Shown here: positions 47,414 to 57,556 of the stretch, piece after piece | Numbering within the stretch: the first letter of the stretch is position 1 | How the letters are laid out: the number at the start of each line of letters is the position of its first letter | Assembly: GCF_904848165.1 (NCBI RefSeq) | Contig: NZ_LR884459.1 | Location: forward strand, 3,534,001-3,598,000 | Source of the DNA: Psychrobacter arenosus | GTDB lineage: Bacteria > Pseudomonadota > Gammaproteobacteria > Pseudomonadales > Moraxellaceae | Length of the DNA: 64,000 bases | Direction of reading: 5' to 3' | Notes under the pieces: model-generated | Database searches by the model: none | What the model was told of the DNA's origin: nothing | What the model saw: the letters and a program-made list of their open reading frames with translations, nothing else | Made by a program: the position numbers and the translations under genes

Positions 47414-49441
47414 ATGAGTCAGGATAATTCGTTCACCAGTTCCTCTTTCAATATCGATACCACCAATCAATCCTTTGCCGACCTTTATCAAAACTCTATG
47501 AGTGACCCTGAGAGTTTCTGGAAACGCCAAGCTGAGCGTATCTACTGGCATAAAGCGCCTGATAAAATCTTGGATGACAGCAACCTACCTTTTGCTAAAT
47601 GGTTCGTTGGTGGCGAGACCAATACTTGCTATAACTGTGTCGACCGTCATCTTGCAGATAGAGCGGAACAAGATGCCTTTGTCTGGGTGTCCTCAGAGAT
47701 TAATCAAGAATTATTAGATAACCATCCCCACGTAGCCGATGCCTTTAAGCGTCTGGGCAATCACGTTGAATTTTATACCGATTACGCCAAACGTCGCTTG
47801 ACCTATAACGACCTTTATAAAGAAGTGAATTACTTCGCAGACGTATTACAGCGTCACGGAGTAGGCCATGGCGATCGCGTGGTTATCTATATGCCTATGA
47901 TCCTAGAGGCCGCCTATGCCATGCTGGCGTGTACCCGTATTGGGGCGATTCACTCGGTAGTCTTTGGCGGTTTTGCGGCGCATAACTTAGCTGTGCGTAT
48001 GGATGATGCTGAAGCGAAGATGGTCATCACGGTCGATGCCGGTCTACGTGGCGGTAAAGTGATTAACTATAAAAACTTGGTCAATCAAGGTGTAGAGCAA
48101 GCCAAAGTGAAGCCTGAGCACGTGCTGGTGATAGACCGCGGCATCATGCCTTTTGAGCCGCAAGCTATCGATGTCGATTATGCCGAACAGCGCACTATTA
48201 GCTGTGAAGCGGGCGCTATCGTTGAGCCAGTTTGGGTGGAATCCAATGAGCCGTCGTATCTTCTATATACTTCTGGTACTACGGGCACGCCAAAAGGGGT
48301 ACAGCGCGATACGGGTGGTCATGCAGTAGCACTGGCGACCTCAATGGACTATGTCTATGACGCCAAACCGGGTGAAACCTTTTGGGCAATCTCAGATATC
48401 GGCTGGGCAGTCGGCCACTCGTATACCGTCTATGCGCCACTACTTGCCGGTCTGACCAGTATTATGTATGAAGGGTTACCGCATCGTCCAAACCCTGGCA
48501 TTTGGTGGCGTATCGTTGAGGCGAATAAGGTCAATATTCTATTTACCGCGCCAACAGGCGTGCGGATGTTGAAAAAACAAGACGAGACTTGGTTGACCCG
48601 TTACGATACTAGCAGCGTCAAATCGTTTTTCTTAGCCGGTGAGCCGCTCGATGAGCCGACAGCGGAATGGTTGTCTGGTCATTTAGGCGTGCCTATTTTA
48701 GACCATTATTGGCAGACAGAGACCGGTTGGCCTATTTTAAGCCATGCGCCGAAGTTTAACCATAAACCGCATAAGCAAGGCTCGCCAGGCTATCCAATGT
48801 ATGGCTATAACGCGCAAGTGATTAATGAAGAAACGGGTGAGCCGTGTCAAGCGGGTGAAAAGGGGCTGTTGGCGATTCAAGCGCCGTTGCCACCGGGCTG
48901 TCTCAGTACCGTCTGGCGCAATGATGAGCGCTTTATTAAGAGTTACTTTAATTTGGTAGGGGGTCGTCAGTATTCGACTTCAGACTACGCTATGGTGGAT
49001 GAAGACGGCTACTATTCAATCCTCGGCCGTACCGATGATGTGATCAACGTGGCAGGCCATCGCTTGGGTACCCAAGAAATCGAAGGCGCTATCAGTGAGC
49101 ATCCTGAAGTAGCAGAATGTGGGGTAGTGGGGATTCACGATGAGCTCAAAGGCGAGCTGCCCATTGCTTTCTGTATCCTACGCGATCCTACTATCGTCGA
49201 TGAGACCGAAAACCGTTTCCGTATCGAGCAGCAAATCATTGGCACCGTGTCCAAGTCTTTAGGCGCTATTGCTCGACCCGCGGCGGTTTACTTCCCGAAA
49301 GCTCTACCTAAGACACGTTCAGGTAAGATTTTACGCCGTGCTATTCGCGCCTTGGCGGAAGGAAAAGAGCCGGGTGATATGTCAACTTTGGATGATCCAA
49401 CGGCTATCGATGCGGTCAAGGCGGCTATTGAGCATTACTAA
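47414..49441 (+). CDS. prpE: propionyl-CoA synthetase (PrpE-like)
   Basis: AMP-forming acyl-CoA synthetase that activates propionate (or acetate). Start at the ATG at 47414 (675 residues), with AAGGAC upstream; the longer frame to 47324 lacks similarity. Motifs: CTRIGAIHSVVFGGFAAHNL, LYTSGTTGTPKGVQRDTGGH (family-specific for PrpE), LDHYWQTETGWPI, the hinge YYSILGRTDDVINVAGHRLG, and the acetylatable lysine in LPKTRSGKILRRAI. Propionyl-CoA is also the product of the neighbouring valine pathway; the operator is shared with mmsA. Confidence 0.88.
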   Translation: MSQDNSFTSSSFNIDTTNQSFADLYQNSMSDPESFWKRQAERIYWHKAPDKILDDSNLPFAKWFVGGETNTCYNCVDRHLADRAEQDAFVWVSSEINQELLDNHPHVADAFKRLGNHVEFYTDYAKRRLTYNDLYKEVNYFADVLQRHGVGHGDRVVIYMPMILEAAYAMLACTRIGAIHSVVFGGFAAHNLAVRMDDAEAKMVITVDAGLRGGKVINYKNLVNQGVEQAKVKPEHVLVIDRGIMPFEPQAIDVDYAEQRTISCEAGAIVEPVWVESNEPSYLLYTSGTTGTPKGVQRDTGGHAVALATSMDYVYDAKPGETFWAISDIGWAVGHSYTVYAPLLAGLTSIMYEGLPHRPNPGIWWRIVEANKVNILFTAPTGVRMLKKQDETWLTRYDTSSVKSFFLAGEPLDEPTAEWLSGHLGVPILDHYWQTETGWPILSHAPKFNHKPHKQGSPGYPMYGYNAQVINEETGEPCQAGEKGLLAIQAPLPPGCLSTVWRNDERFIKSYFNLVGGRQYSTSDYAMVDEDGYYSILGRTDDVINVAGHRLGTQEIEGAISEHPEVAECGVVGIHDELKGELPIAFCILRDPTIVDETENRFRIEQQIIGTVSKSLGAIARPAAVYFPKALPKTRSGKILRRAIRALAEGKEPGDMSTLDDPTAIDAVKAAIEHY

Positions 49442-49497
49442 GCTTGAATGAATAGCTAAGCTTGATTGCATAAGTGTTGGTTGGTAAATAGTGAACA

Positions 49498-49763
49498 GTA
49501 GGGTGGGTTAGCGACAGCGTAACCCACCTTTTTTTTTATCAAAAAATAACCTGTAGCGTGGGTAAGGGGTAACACTCACGGAATTATAGGCAATGGTTAT
49601 TGCAATGGTTCATATTAAATGGACCGTAGCGTGGGTGAAACCCACGGACATGAATGTTGAGCAGATTTCAAAATTAACACCTGCTGGGCTAAAGTGTCAG
49701 CCTACCTGCAAACCGTATTTATATTCTGTAGTAGCGCATGGTTAGCGATAGCGTAACCCACGG
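49498..49763. repeat. cluster of four REP-like inverted repeats
   Basis: Units at 49498-49528, 49553-49581, 49624-49648 and 49730-49763 each contain GTAGCGTGGGT or GGTGGGTTAGCGACAGCG with complementary AACCCAC(GG). They are imperfect copies of a short palindromic element. The first is followed by a T-run and could act as the prpE terminator. The rest of 49442-50063 holds the mmsA promoter region. Confidence 0.75.
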
Positions 49764-49888
49764 CATGGTTTAAAAGCATGACCATAGTTGAATTACCTTA
49801 ATTTCATTCAATAAAATCTCCCGCTGTTAAATAAATCGTTCTATTACCCTCCTTTCTAAATGCGCACGCATAAATTTATAAAATTGAC

Positions 49889-49918
49889 TTGACCCGCAAT
49901 TTATAACCTTGCTATAGT
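49889..49918 (+). promoter_or_regulatory. promoter of the mmsA operon
   Basis: TTGACC (49889-49894) and TATAGT (49913-49918), 18-bp spacing; the -35 is the same as that of the prpE-like gene. Confidence 0.6.
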
Positions 49919-49931
49919 CAGTTATCGACAA

Positions 49932-49954
49932 TAATGATACAAAATTTATCGTTT
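49932..49954. promoter_or_regulatory. palindromic operator before mmsA
   Basis: TAATGATACAAAATTTATCG continuing TTTT; related to the prpE-like operator and placed 13 bases after the -10 box. Half-sites GATACA and TTTATC. Confidence 0.65.
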
Positions 49955-50063
49955 TATAAGGATTTGGTATTATTGGGTTATACAGCTTTAGGGTTGCTAA
50001 CCTATAGTCTTTCTTTATAAAATCAGTACCCGCTATTCCACTAGCTCAAGATAAGGACATCTT

Positions 50064-51551
50064 ATGCATCACGTCAAACAGCTCATCAATGGTCAATTCG
50101 TTGATTCTACTACCGAAGAATGGTTAGATTTAACCGATCCTGCTACCCAAGAAGTTATCGCTAAAGTGCCGCAAACCACCGATGATGAAATCAATCAGGC
50201 GGTAGCGGCGGCTAAAGAAGCGTTTAAAACTTGGCGCAAGACGCCTATCACTACCCGTGCCCGCGTTTTCCTGCGCTATCAAGCGCTTATCCGTGAGCAT
50301 ATGGAAGAGTTGGCAGAGATTTTAACTGCTGAGCAAGGCAAGACGCTTGCAGATGCACGTGGTGATGTGTTCCGTGGTTTAGAAGTGGTAGAGCATGCCT
50401 CAGCCGTAGGTAACCTTCAAGTTGGTGATTTCGTTGAAAACGTCGCCAATGGTGTGGACACTTACAGCGTTTGGCAGCCGCTAGGCGTTTGTGCAGGTAT
50501 TACCCCGTTTAACTTCCCAGCGATGATTCCGCTATGGATGTTCCCGATGGCAATCGCTACGGGCAACACCTTTATCCTAAAGCCTTCTGAGCAAGATCCG
50601 ATGGTCACTATGCGTCTGGTAGAGCTGGCTATTGAAGCTGGTATTCCTGAAGGCGTCTTAAACGTCGTTCATGGCGGTAAAGCTACGGTTGACGCTATCT
50701 GTGATCACCCTGATATTAAAGCCGTCTCTTTCGTTGGTTCAACCAACGTGGGCAAACACGTCTATGAGCGTGCCGGTCAAGCGGGCAAACGCGTCCAGTG
50801 TATGATGGGTGCAAAAAACCATGCGGTAATCCTACCGGATGCCAATAAAGAACAGACCCTAAACCAATTAGCCGGTGCAGCATTTGGTGCGGCAGGTCAG
50901 CGTTGTATGGCACTGTCTGTAGTCGTGCTAGTAGGCGAGGCGGGCAATTGGGTGACCGATATTAAAGCCAAAGCTGAAAGTTTAGTGGTCTCAGCGGGTA
51001 AGCATGATAAAGATTTAGGCCCAGTCATCAGTCCTGCGGCAAAAGATCGCGTTGAGCGTTTGATTGCGACCGGTGTGGAAGAAGGCGCAAGCCTGCTGTT
51101 AGATGGTCGTGGTATCGTGGTCGAAGGCTATGAAAAAGGCAACTTTGTCGGTCCAACGATCTTTGACCATGTGACCACCGAGATGCAAATTTATTCTCAA
51201 GAAATATTTGGTCCTGTATTATGTATCATGCGGGCGGAATCACTGGATGAAGCTATCGAGATTATCAACGCCAATCCTAACGGTAATGGCACGGCAATCT
51301 TTACGCAATCTGGCGCCGCTGCGCATAAATTCCAACAGGATATCGATGTGGGTCAGGTCGGTATTAACTTACCAATCCCTGTGCCACTACCTATGTTCTC
51401 TTTCTCAGGCTCACGGGCGAGTAAATTGGGCGATTTAGGACCGTATGGCAAGCAAGCTGTCCAGTTCTATACGCAAACCAAGACTATTACCGCACGCTGG
51501 TTTGACGATGAGGCGAGTAAAGGTAAGGTCAACACGACTATCTCTATGTAA
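50064..51551 (+). CDS. mmsA: methylmalonate-semialdehyde dehydrogenase
   Basis: CoA-acylating dehydrogenase that converts methylmalonate semialdehyde to propionyl-CoA and CO2, the last step of valine degradation. 495 residues; conserved [25 protein letters not shown] segment, [25 protein letters not shown], the catalytic cysteine in GQRCMALS and [15 protein letters not shown]. First gene of mmsA-acd-ech-hibch-mmsB; preceded by TTAAGATAAGGAC with an AAGGAC ribosome site. Confidence 0.95.
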   Translation: MHHVKQLINGQFVDSTTEEWLDLTDPATQEVIAKVPQTTDDEINQAVAAAKEAFKTWRKTPITTRARVFLRYQALIREHMEELAEILTAEQGKTLADARGDVFRGLEVVEHASAVGNLQVGDFVENVANGVDTYSVWQPLGVCAGITPFNFPAMIPLWMFPMAIATGNTFILKPSEQDPMVTMRLVELAIEAGIPEGVLNVVHGGKATVDAICDHPDIKAVSFVGSTNVGKHVYERAGQAGKRVQCMMGAKNHAVILPDANKEQTLNQLAGAAFGAAGQRCMALSVVVLVGEAGNWVTDIKAKAESLVVSAGKHDKDLGPVISPAAKDRVERLIATGVEEGASLLLDGRGIVVEGYEKGNFVGPTIFDHVTTEMQIYSQEIFGPVLCIMRAESLDEAIEIINANPNGNGTAIFTQSGAAAHKFQQDIDVGQVGINLPIPVPLPMFSFSGSRASKLGDLGPYGKQAVQFYTQTKTITARWFDDEASKGKVNTTISM

Positions 51552-51656
51552 TCATTATAGGACTTGCCACCGAGAGGCTGGTTATCTGAGTCAGCATAAA
51601 TCGCACGCACAGATAATCAGCAATGGGGCAGTCGCACACTACTCAAGGGTAATAAA

Positions 51657-52829
51657 ATGGATTTTAGTTTAAATGAAGACCAGTTAGCCTATCAGCAAGC
51701 CGCACGCCAGTTCGCACTGAATGAGCTGAAGCCACATGCTGCTGAATGGGATCGTCAAGGGCATTTCCCGGTCGAAGTCATTAAACGCACAGGCGACTTG
51801 GGCTTTTTAGGGTTATACACCCACCCTACTTACGGTGGTCTCGGCTTACCTCGTTTAGACTCTGCCATTGTGTTTGAAGAGTTGGCTTGGGGCGATACCT
51901 CAGTGTCGGCCTATATCAGTATCCATAACATGGTGTCATGGATGATTGGTGAGTTTGGTAGTGAAGACGTTTGCGAGCGTTTTTTACCAAAAATGATGAC
52001 CGGTGAATGGTTATCGAGTTATTGCCTAACTGAGCCTAATGCGGGCTCTGACGCTGCTTCCTTAACCACAAAAGCGGTGAAGCATGGCGAAGGTGCAGAC
52101 AGCTACTATCTATTGAATGGCGAAAAGGCTTTTATTTCTGGCGCAGGCGCGACCGATGTGTTGGTGGTGATGGCGCGTACGGGTGGCCCAGGCCCTAAAG
52201 GCGTTTCAGCTATCGTTGTGGATGCTCATAGCGAAGGTATCAGCTTCGGTAAAGACGAGATAAAAATGGGCTGGAAAGCGCAGCCAACGCGCAGCATCCA
52301 TTTTAAAGATGTCAAAGTACCCGCAGCCAATCTATTGGGTGAAGAAGGGCACGGTTTCCGCTTTGCTATGAAAGGCCTAAATGGTGGTCGTATTAATATT
52401 GGTATCTGTGCGGTGGGTACAGCGCAAGCGGCATTAGAGACGGCCAGTAATTATGTGCAAGAACGCCGTCAGTTTGGCCAGCCTATCGGTGAGCTACAGT
52501 CGGTACAGTTTAAGCTTGCAGATATGTTGACTCAGACGATTGCTGCCCGCCAAATGTTATATTTAGCCGCTAATAAAGTCGATAAAGGCGATCCGCAAGC
52601 GACTGCGTATTGTGCTATGGCGAAACGTATCTCTACAGACTTAAGCTTTGAAGTTGCCAACCAAGCGCTGCAGTTGCATGGCGGCTATGGTTATTTGAAT
52701 GAATATCCGCTTGAGCGTCATGTCCGCGATTTACGCGTGCATCAAATCTTAGAGGGTACCAACGAAATTATGCGAGTCATTGTTTCTAAAGCCATGGCGC
52801 AAGATGATGCTTTATTATCGTTACGCTAG
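51657..52829 (+). CDS. acyl-CoA dehydrogenase, probably isobutyryl-CoA dehydrogenase
   Basis: FAD enzyme that converts isobutyryl-CoA to methacrylyl-CoA in valine degradation. 390 residues; YCLTEPNAGSDAASLTT, the QFGQPIGELQSVQFKLADM segment, and GGYGYLNEYPLERHVRDLRVHQILEGTNEI with the catalytic Glu are typical. Placement between mmsA and the enoyl-CoA hydratase supports the isobutyryl substrate; the family alone would allow other short branched acyl-CoAs. Confidence 0.9.
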   Translation: MDFSLNEDQLAYQQAARQFALNELKPHAAEWDRQGHFPVEVIKRTGDLGFLGLYTHPTYGGLGLPRLDSAIVFEELAWGDTSVSAYISIHNMVSWMIGEFGSEDVCERFLPKMMTGEWLSSYCLTEPNAGSDAASLTTKAVKHGEGADSYYLLNGEKAFISGAGATDVLVVMARTGGPGPKGVSAIVVDAHSEGISFGKDEIKMGWKAQPTRSIHFKDVKVPAANLLGEEGHGFRFAMKGLNGGRINIGICAVGTAQAALETASNYVQERRQFGQPIGELQSVQFKLADMLTQTIAARQMLYLAANKVDKGDPQATAYCAMAKRISTDLSFEVANQALQLHGGYGYLNEYPLERHVRDLRVHQILEGTNEIMRVIVSKAMAQDDALLSLR

Positions 52830-52933
52830 GTAGATAAACGATTTAATAGAGTTTAGGAATTAATGGCCTAAGCTCTATTATTAAGGCTGCACTTTATAAA
52901 TAAAATAGAAAATTTTGCACAAAAGGATTTGTC

Positions 52934-53716
52934 ATGACTGACTATAACAATATGAATTTATCTATCGATGGCTCGGTAGCGACGCTAACTTTGAATAACC
53001 CGCCGGCGCATACTTGGACGCTAGACAGCTTAAATGCACTGAAAAAGCTAGTAGCAGATTTAAATAATAATACCTCTGTGTATTCGCTAGTCATTCACGG
53101 TGAAGGCGAGAAGTTCTTTTCCGCCGGTGCTGATTTAAATACTTTTGCTGATGGCGAAAAGGGCAACGCTATTACTATGGCGATTGCGTTTGGCGAAGCA
53201 TTTGAAGCGTTGTCTAATTATCGCGGTGTCAGTATCGCTGTAATTAACGGTTATGCGATGGGCGGCGGTCTAGAGTGCGCTTTAGCTTGTGATATTCGTA
53301 TTGCTGAAGCCCATGCTGTCATGGCACTGCCTGAAACTAGCGTGGGTCTATTGCCTTGTGCAGGTGGCACGCAAAACCTTCCGTGGATGGTCGGTGAAGG
53401 CTGGGCAAAACGCATGATTTTATGTGGCGAACGCGTCGATGCTGAGACGGCTTTACGGATTGGTCTGGTGGAAGAAGTCACTGAAAAAGGGGCAGGTTTA
53501 GCAGCTGGACAAGCGCTCGCACAAAAAGTCGCGAAGCAATCACCCGTTGCGGTCAGCTACTCTAAAGGTCTGATCCAAGCGGCAAGACAAAATCCACCCA
53601 TGCAGAATCTAATTTGTGAGCGGGAAGCTTTCGTTAAATTATTCGATACAGCAGATCAGCAAGAGGGCGTACAAGCTTTCTTAGAAAAGCGTAAGCCTAC
53701 TTGGCAGAATAAATAA
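52934..53716 (+). CDS. enoyl-CoA hydratase
   Basis: Hydrates methacrylyl-CoA to 3-hydroxyisobutyryl-CoA. 260 residues with crotonase motifs: GEGEKFFSAGADLNTFADG, NGYAMGGGLECALACDIRIA and ALPETSVGLLPCAGGTQNLP, the latter with the catalytic glutamate. 105 bp after the acyl-CoA dehydrogenase and 37 bp before the hydrolase, in the valine operon. Confidence 0.9.
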   Translation: MTDYNNMNLSIDGSVATLTLNNPPAHTWTLDSLNALKKLVADLNNNTSVYSLVIHGEGEKFFSAGADLNTFADGEKGNAITMAIAFGEAFEALSNYRGVSIAVINGYAMGGGLECALACDIRIAEAHAVMALPETSVGLLPCAGGTQNLPWMVGEGWAKRMILCGERVDAETALRIGLVEEVTEKGAGLAAGQALAQKVAKQSPVAVSYSKGLIQAARQNPPMQNLICEREAFVKLFDTADQQEGVQAFLEKRKPTWQNK

Positions 53717-53753
53717 TACCGTCCATTCATATATCCAATAGGGTAAACGAATA

Positions 53754-55022
53754 ATGAGTAAAACCATGACAGATGATGCACAAGCTACTAAGAAGGCAGC
53801 AGACGCGCCTTCGGTCTTAATCCAAACATATCCTACCGACTGTGGTCATGTGATTGGCGAGATGACTTTAAACTCGCCCGCTTCGCTAAATGCGCTAAGC
53901 ATTGATATGTGCCAGCGGATGAGTGAGCAGTTAAGCCAATGGCAGAATGATGACAAGGTAGTGGCTATCTTACTGCGCGGTGCCGGTGACAAGGCGTTCT
54001 GTGCGGGTGGCGATATCCGCAAGCTGTATGACAGTATGGCGGAGCATGACCCCAGTACGCCCAATCCTTATGCCACGGCATTTTTTGGTAATGAATACGA
54101 TTTATACCGCCAGATGCACTTTTATACCAAACCGCTGATTTTATGGGGTAATGGTATCGTCATGGGTGGTGGTATGGGCTTAATGGCGGGCTGTAGTCAT
54201 CGTATTATTACGGACACTACCCGTTTTGCTATGCCTGAAATTACCATTGGTTTATTTCCTGATGCAACGGGCAGTTGGTTCCTCCAGCGGATGCCCGCCA
54301 AGATTGGTTTGTTCCTCGGGTTAACAGGCGCACAATGTAATGGTGCCGATGCCTTGTTAGTGAATTTAGCGGAATATGCCGTCGCTAGCGATAGTTATGA
54401 GGCGGTAGTTTCGGCTTTAAAGACTGCCGATTGGCGTGCAGAGCAGGATGAAGTTATAGCAACCCAGCGTAATTTAGAAGCGACGGCCAGTCATGCCTTA
54501 GCTACGCTAGCTAATTCGCAACAAGAGCAACTGTCGTTAAAACCTAGCAAGCTCATCGAATATTGGCAGCCTATTCAGGCGCTAATGACCAGTGGTGGGC
54601 TAGCCGATATCGACGCTATCTTACAAGATGATGCGAAGCTTGCGGCTATCGATGCCGACTTTGCTGCCGAGACTTGGACGCAAAGAGCGGTGGGTACTTA
54701 CCGTAATGGTTGTCCCGTTACTGCCGCCTTAACTTATGAGATATTCCACCGAGTTGGCGCGTTATCCCTAGAGCAAATCCTCTATCTTGAGACCAATATT
54801 GCTGCCAACTGTGCTAATAACCCTGACTTTAGAGAAGGGGTGCGGGCATTGTTAATTGATAAAGATAAAAATCCCCAGTGGTCGAGAACCTTAGCAGAGT
54901 GCCTCACCCCCGAGGGTCAAGACTATATCAATAGCCATTTTGACTCGCCTTATGCAGCAGGCGAGCATCCTTTTGCTGACTGGCTAACGGAACAAGCTGT
55001 CGCTGTCCAAGCCGTACGCTAA
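53754..55022 (+). CDS. 3-hydroxyisobutyryl-CoA hydrolase
   Basis: Crotonase-fold thioesterase releasing free 3-hydroxyisobutyrate. 422 residues, longer than a hydratase, as expected for HIBCH. GAGDKAFCAGGDIRKLYDS, GNGIVMGGGMGLMAGCSHRI and MPEITIGLFPDATGSWFLQR are diagnostic; the C-terminal extension follows. Position between the enoyl-CoA hydratase and mmsB completes the pathway. Confidence 0.92.
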   Translation: MSKTMTDDAQATKKAADAPSVLIQTYPTDCGHVIGEMTLNSPASLNALSIDMCQRMSEQLSQWQNDDKVVAILLRGAGDKAFCAGGDIRKLYDSMAEHDPSTPNPYATAFFGNEYDLYRQMHFYTKPLILWGNGIVMGGGMGLMAGCSHRIITDTTRFAMPEITIGLFPDATGSWFLQRMPAKIGLFLGLTGAQCNGADALLVNLAEYAVASDSYEAVVSALKTADWRAEQDEVIATQRNLEATASHALATLANSQQEQLSLKPSKLIEYWQPIQALMTSGGLADIDAILQDDAKLAAIDADFAAETWTQRAVGTYRNGCPVTAALTYEIFHRVGALSLEQILYLETNIAANCANNPDFREGVRALLIDKDKNPQWSRTLAECLTPEGQDYINSHFDSPYAAGEHPFADWLTEQAVAVQAVR

Positions 55023-55266
55023 CTTTTTAAGGGACGAGTTTAACCGTTCCTTAAAAAATTTAAGCCATCCGTTCTAGCAGTTATTTTTACCAATCAGTTT
55101 TATTAATAACGTCTAGGCTTAGGGTTATCCGCTAGGCCTGGCCTCACTACGACATTTTTTAGCGCCAGACCTGTTTTTATTTACCAGCAGTTCTAATTTT
55201 CCATTCTTAATTTATAGGCATTCGTGGTTTGCGAAGGCCTTAACCCCTTCATCAAGGAGTGATGAC

Positions 55267-56205
55267 ATGACCAACAACGCTAGCGCAACACCCTCTAAAA
55301 TAGCCTTTATTGGTTTAGGTAATATGGGCGCTCCCATGGCCAAAAACTTGCTTAAACATGGCTTTGACGTGACCGTATTTGATTTATCCGATGCCGCCTT
55401 AGCCAGCCTAAAAGAAGCGGGCGCCAAGACCGCCACATCGCCACTACAGGCCGCTGAAGAGACTGAGGTAGTGATTACTATGCTACCGGCAGGCAAACAC
55501 GTTAAGAGCGTCTATTTAGGCGATGGGAGCGAGAATAAAGGGTTGCTGGCTGCCTTACCTAAAGGTACTTTAGTGATTGATAGCAGTACGATTGCTGCAG
55601 CTGATGCTAGAGTAGTCGCGCAAGCCGCTGGTGAGCATGGGGTAGCATTTTTAGATGCGCCGGTTTCTGGGGGTACTGCAGGGGCAGCAGCAGGGACTTT
55701 AACCTTTATCGTAGGCGGCGATGCTGAAGTATTTGCGCGCGCCAAGCCTATCTTAGCCGCCATGGGCAAAAATATCTTTCATGCCGGCGATCACGGCGCA
55801 GGACAGGTGGCCAAAATATGCAATAACATGCTGCTCGGTATTTTAATGAGCGGCACGGCAGAAGCGCTAAACCTAGGGATTAAAAATGGTTTAGATCCTG
55901 CGGTTCTATCCGACATTATGCTGCAAAGCTCAGGGCGTAACTGGACGCTTGAAGTCTATAACCCTTATCCTAATGTGATGGAGACTGTGCCAGCTAGCAA
56001 AAATTACGCGGGAGGCTTTATGAGTGCGCACATGCATAAAGACTTACATCTAGCGCTACAAACCGCAGCAGACACTGGGGTAGAGGTGCCTATGGGCAGC
56101 CAAGCGACTGAGCTGTACGATGAGCATATAGAAAATTATGCGGAGCAAGACTTCTCCAGCATCATTGGCCGTTATGCTCCTGAAGTCCTGTCTGACGTTA
56201 AATAA
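55267..56205 (+). CDS. mmsB: 3-hydroxyisobutyrate dehydrogenase
   Basis: NAD-dependent oxidation of 3-hydroxyisobutyrate to methylmalonate semialdehyde. 312 residues; Rossmann motif IAFIGLGNMGAPMAKNLLKH, substrate motif DAPVSGGTAGAAAGTLTFIV, catalytic lysine in GQVAKICNNMLLGI. 244 bp after the hydrolase; could be transcribed with it or from its own promoter. AAGGAG precedes the ATG. Confidence 0.95.
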   Translation: MTNNASATPSKIAFIGLGNMGAPMAKNLLKHGFDVTVFDLSDAALASLKEAGAKTATSPLQAAEETEVVITMLPAGKHVKSVYLGDGSENKGLLAALPKGTLVIDSSTIAAADARVVAQAAGEHGVAFLDAPVSGGTAGAAAGTLTFIVGGDAEVFARAKPILAAMGKNIFHAGDHGAGQVAKICNNMLLGILMSGTAEALNLGIKNGLDPAVLSDIMLQSSGRNWTLEVYNPYPNVMETVPASKNYAGGFMSAHMHKDLHLALQTAADTGVEVPMGSQATELYDEHIENYAEQDFSSIIGRYAPEVLSDVK

Positions 56206-56251
56206 CCCGGCTTGAATTAATAAATACGTCAAATTTTACCCTAGTTTAGAC

Positions 56252-56284
56252 CTAAAAAAGCACTCTTCATTGAGTGCTTTTTTG
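56252..56284 (+). terminator. terminator of the valine operon
   Basis: AAAAAAGCACTC and GAGTGCTTTTTT with a TTCATT loop. Confidence 0.9.
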
Positions 56285-56359
56285 CGAGCTGTGTCTTTAT
56301 TTAACCCAACAGCCGCTTTACCTTTTTTATCTAGGTTGACTTAAACCCGTAAGAGAGTG

Positions 56360-57121
56360 TTACTCGCTTTGCAAATCATAGACTAAAGCTTGAATGTCGG
56401 TAGCCGCTTCTTGCAGTCGTGGTACGTAAGTTAATAGGTCATCTAAAGATACCCTTACTGTCGGTGCGTGCACGTATAGGGAGGCTAAGTAACGACCTTT
56501 TTTATCTGTAATGGGTACAGAGACTGCGACCATTTCCGAAATAAACTCTTCATTATCAATACCAATACCGGTTGCCGCAATTTGATCAAGCTCGATATTT
56601 AATTTATCAATATCAACGATGGTATTTTTAGTAAATTTATCTAACGGCAGATTATTTAGCATTTTACTGCGACTGCGAGGTGATAATTGGCTTAAATACA
56701 GCTTCCCTGTTGCCGTACACCACATGGGAGACTTAGCGCCGATAGGTAAGTAGATTTGTAGCGGTAACGAGGTCTGAGCGCGATTGCTGTAGACCATATC
56801 CATGTCATGAGGGACACCAATACCACAAGTTTCCTTAATGTCATGGACGAGCTTTTGTAATATGACTTGGCGCTCGGTGGAAAACTGCCGTTGCTGCCAC
56901 AATTCAACGCTTAAGTTGCGCACCCGTTTGCCGGCGATAATGCCGCCTGTAATATCCACAGCGACAAAACCCTCATCCACTAGCTGTTGAATCAGTCTAT
57001 GAATGGTGGGTTTAGGAATATCCAGCTGCTGAGCCAATTCCAACGGTGTCAAAGGTTTTGGCGCATACGATACCGCTTCGATAATTTGTAATACGCGGGT
57101 GATAGAGGAGACTTTAGGCAT
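56360..57121 (-). CDS. IclR-family transcriptional regulator
   Basis: 253 residues. N-terminal winged HTH (about 1-65; ALEL... core LAQQLDIPKPTIHRLIQQLV) and a GAF-like ligand domain (GIGVPHDMDMVYSNRAQTS; VSVPITDKKGRYLASLYVHA). It is convergent to the valine operon and so lies at its end; IclR regulators usually act on nearby catabolic genes, so control of the valine/propionyl operators is a reasonable guess, not shown. Confidence 0.88.
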   Translation of the reverse strand: MPKVSSITRVLQIIEAVSYAPKPLTPLELAQQLDIPKPTIHRLIQQLVDEGFVAVDITGGIIAGKRVRNLSVELWQQRQFSTERQVILQKLVHDIKETCGIGVPHDMDMVYSNRAQTSLPLQIYLPIGAKSPMWCTATGKLYLSQLSPRSRSKMLNNLPLDKFTKNTIVDIDKLNIELDQIAATGIGIDNEEFISEMVAVSVPITDKKGRYLASLYVHAPTVRVSLDDLLTYVPRLQEAATDIQALVYDLQSE

Positions 57122-57556
57122 AGTTGGGACTCAATACTCGATAGATTACAATTTAATATAACGGATTAACGCCAGTAGCACCATTATACATTTAACAGAA
57201 TAGGATAGGTTATATCTGCATCATACAGGTCTGAATAAGTATGTTTTTTTTCTAACTCTATTCTAAATCTAAAGCGGTTAACACGTAAAATTAAAGCTTT
57301 ATCTGACGCAGTTATGTGAGTAACGTAAACCAAAATGTAACACGAAGTAACATCTTTGCTTAGTGTAGCGATTTTATTACAAGATATATGCAATGGTTAC
57401 ACAACGGCAAATAAACTATGGGGGTTAAGGGGGTGACATTTGTTTCAAAAATTGTTTTAATCTGCCCAACAAAATGATTGATTCTAACTGATCACCATTC
57501 TAAAGCTGAGGTCTCATTAATCATTTTAGGGCCTGTTTATTTTTTTGGAGAAGTAT

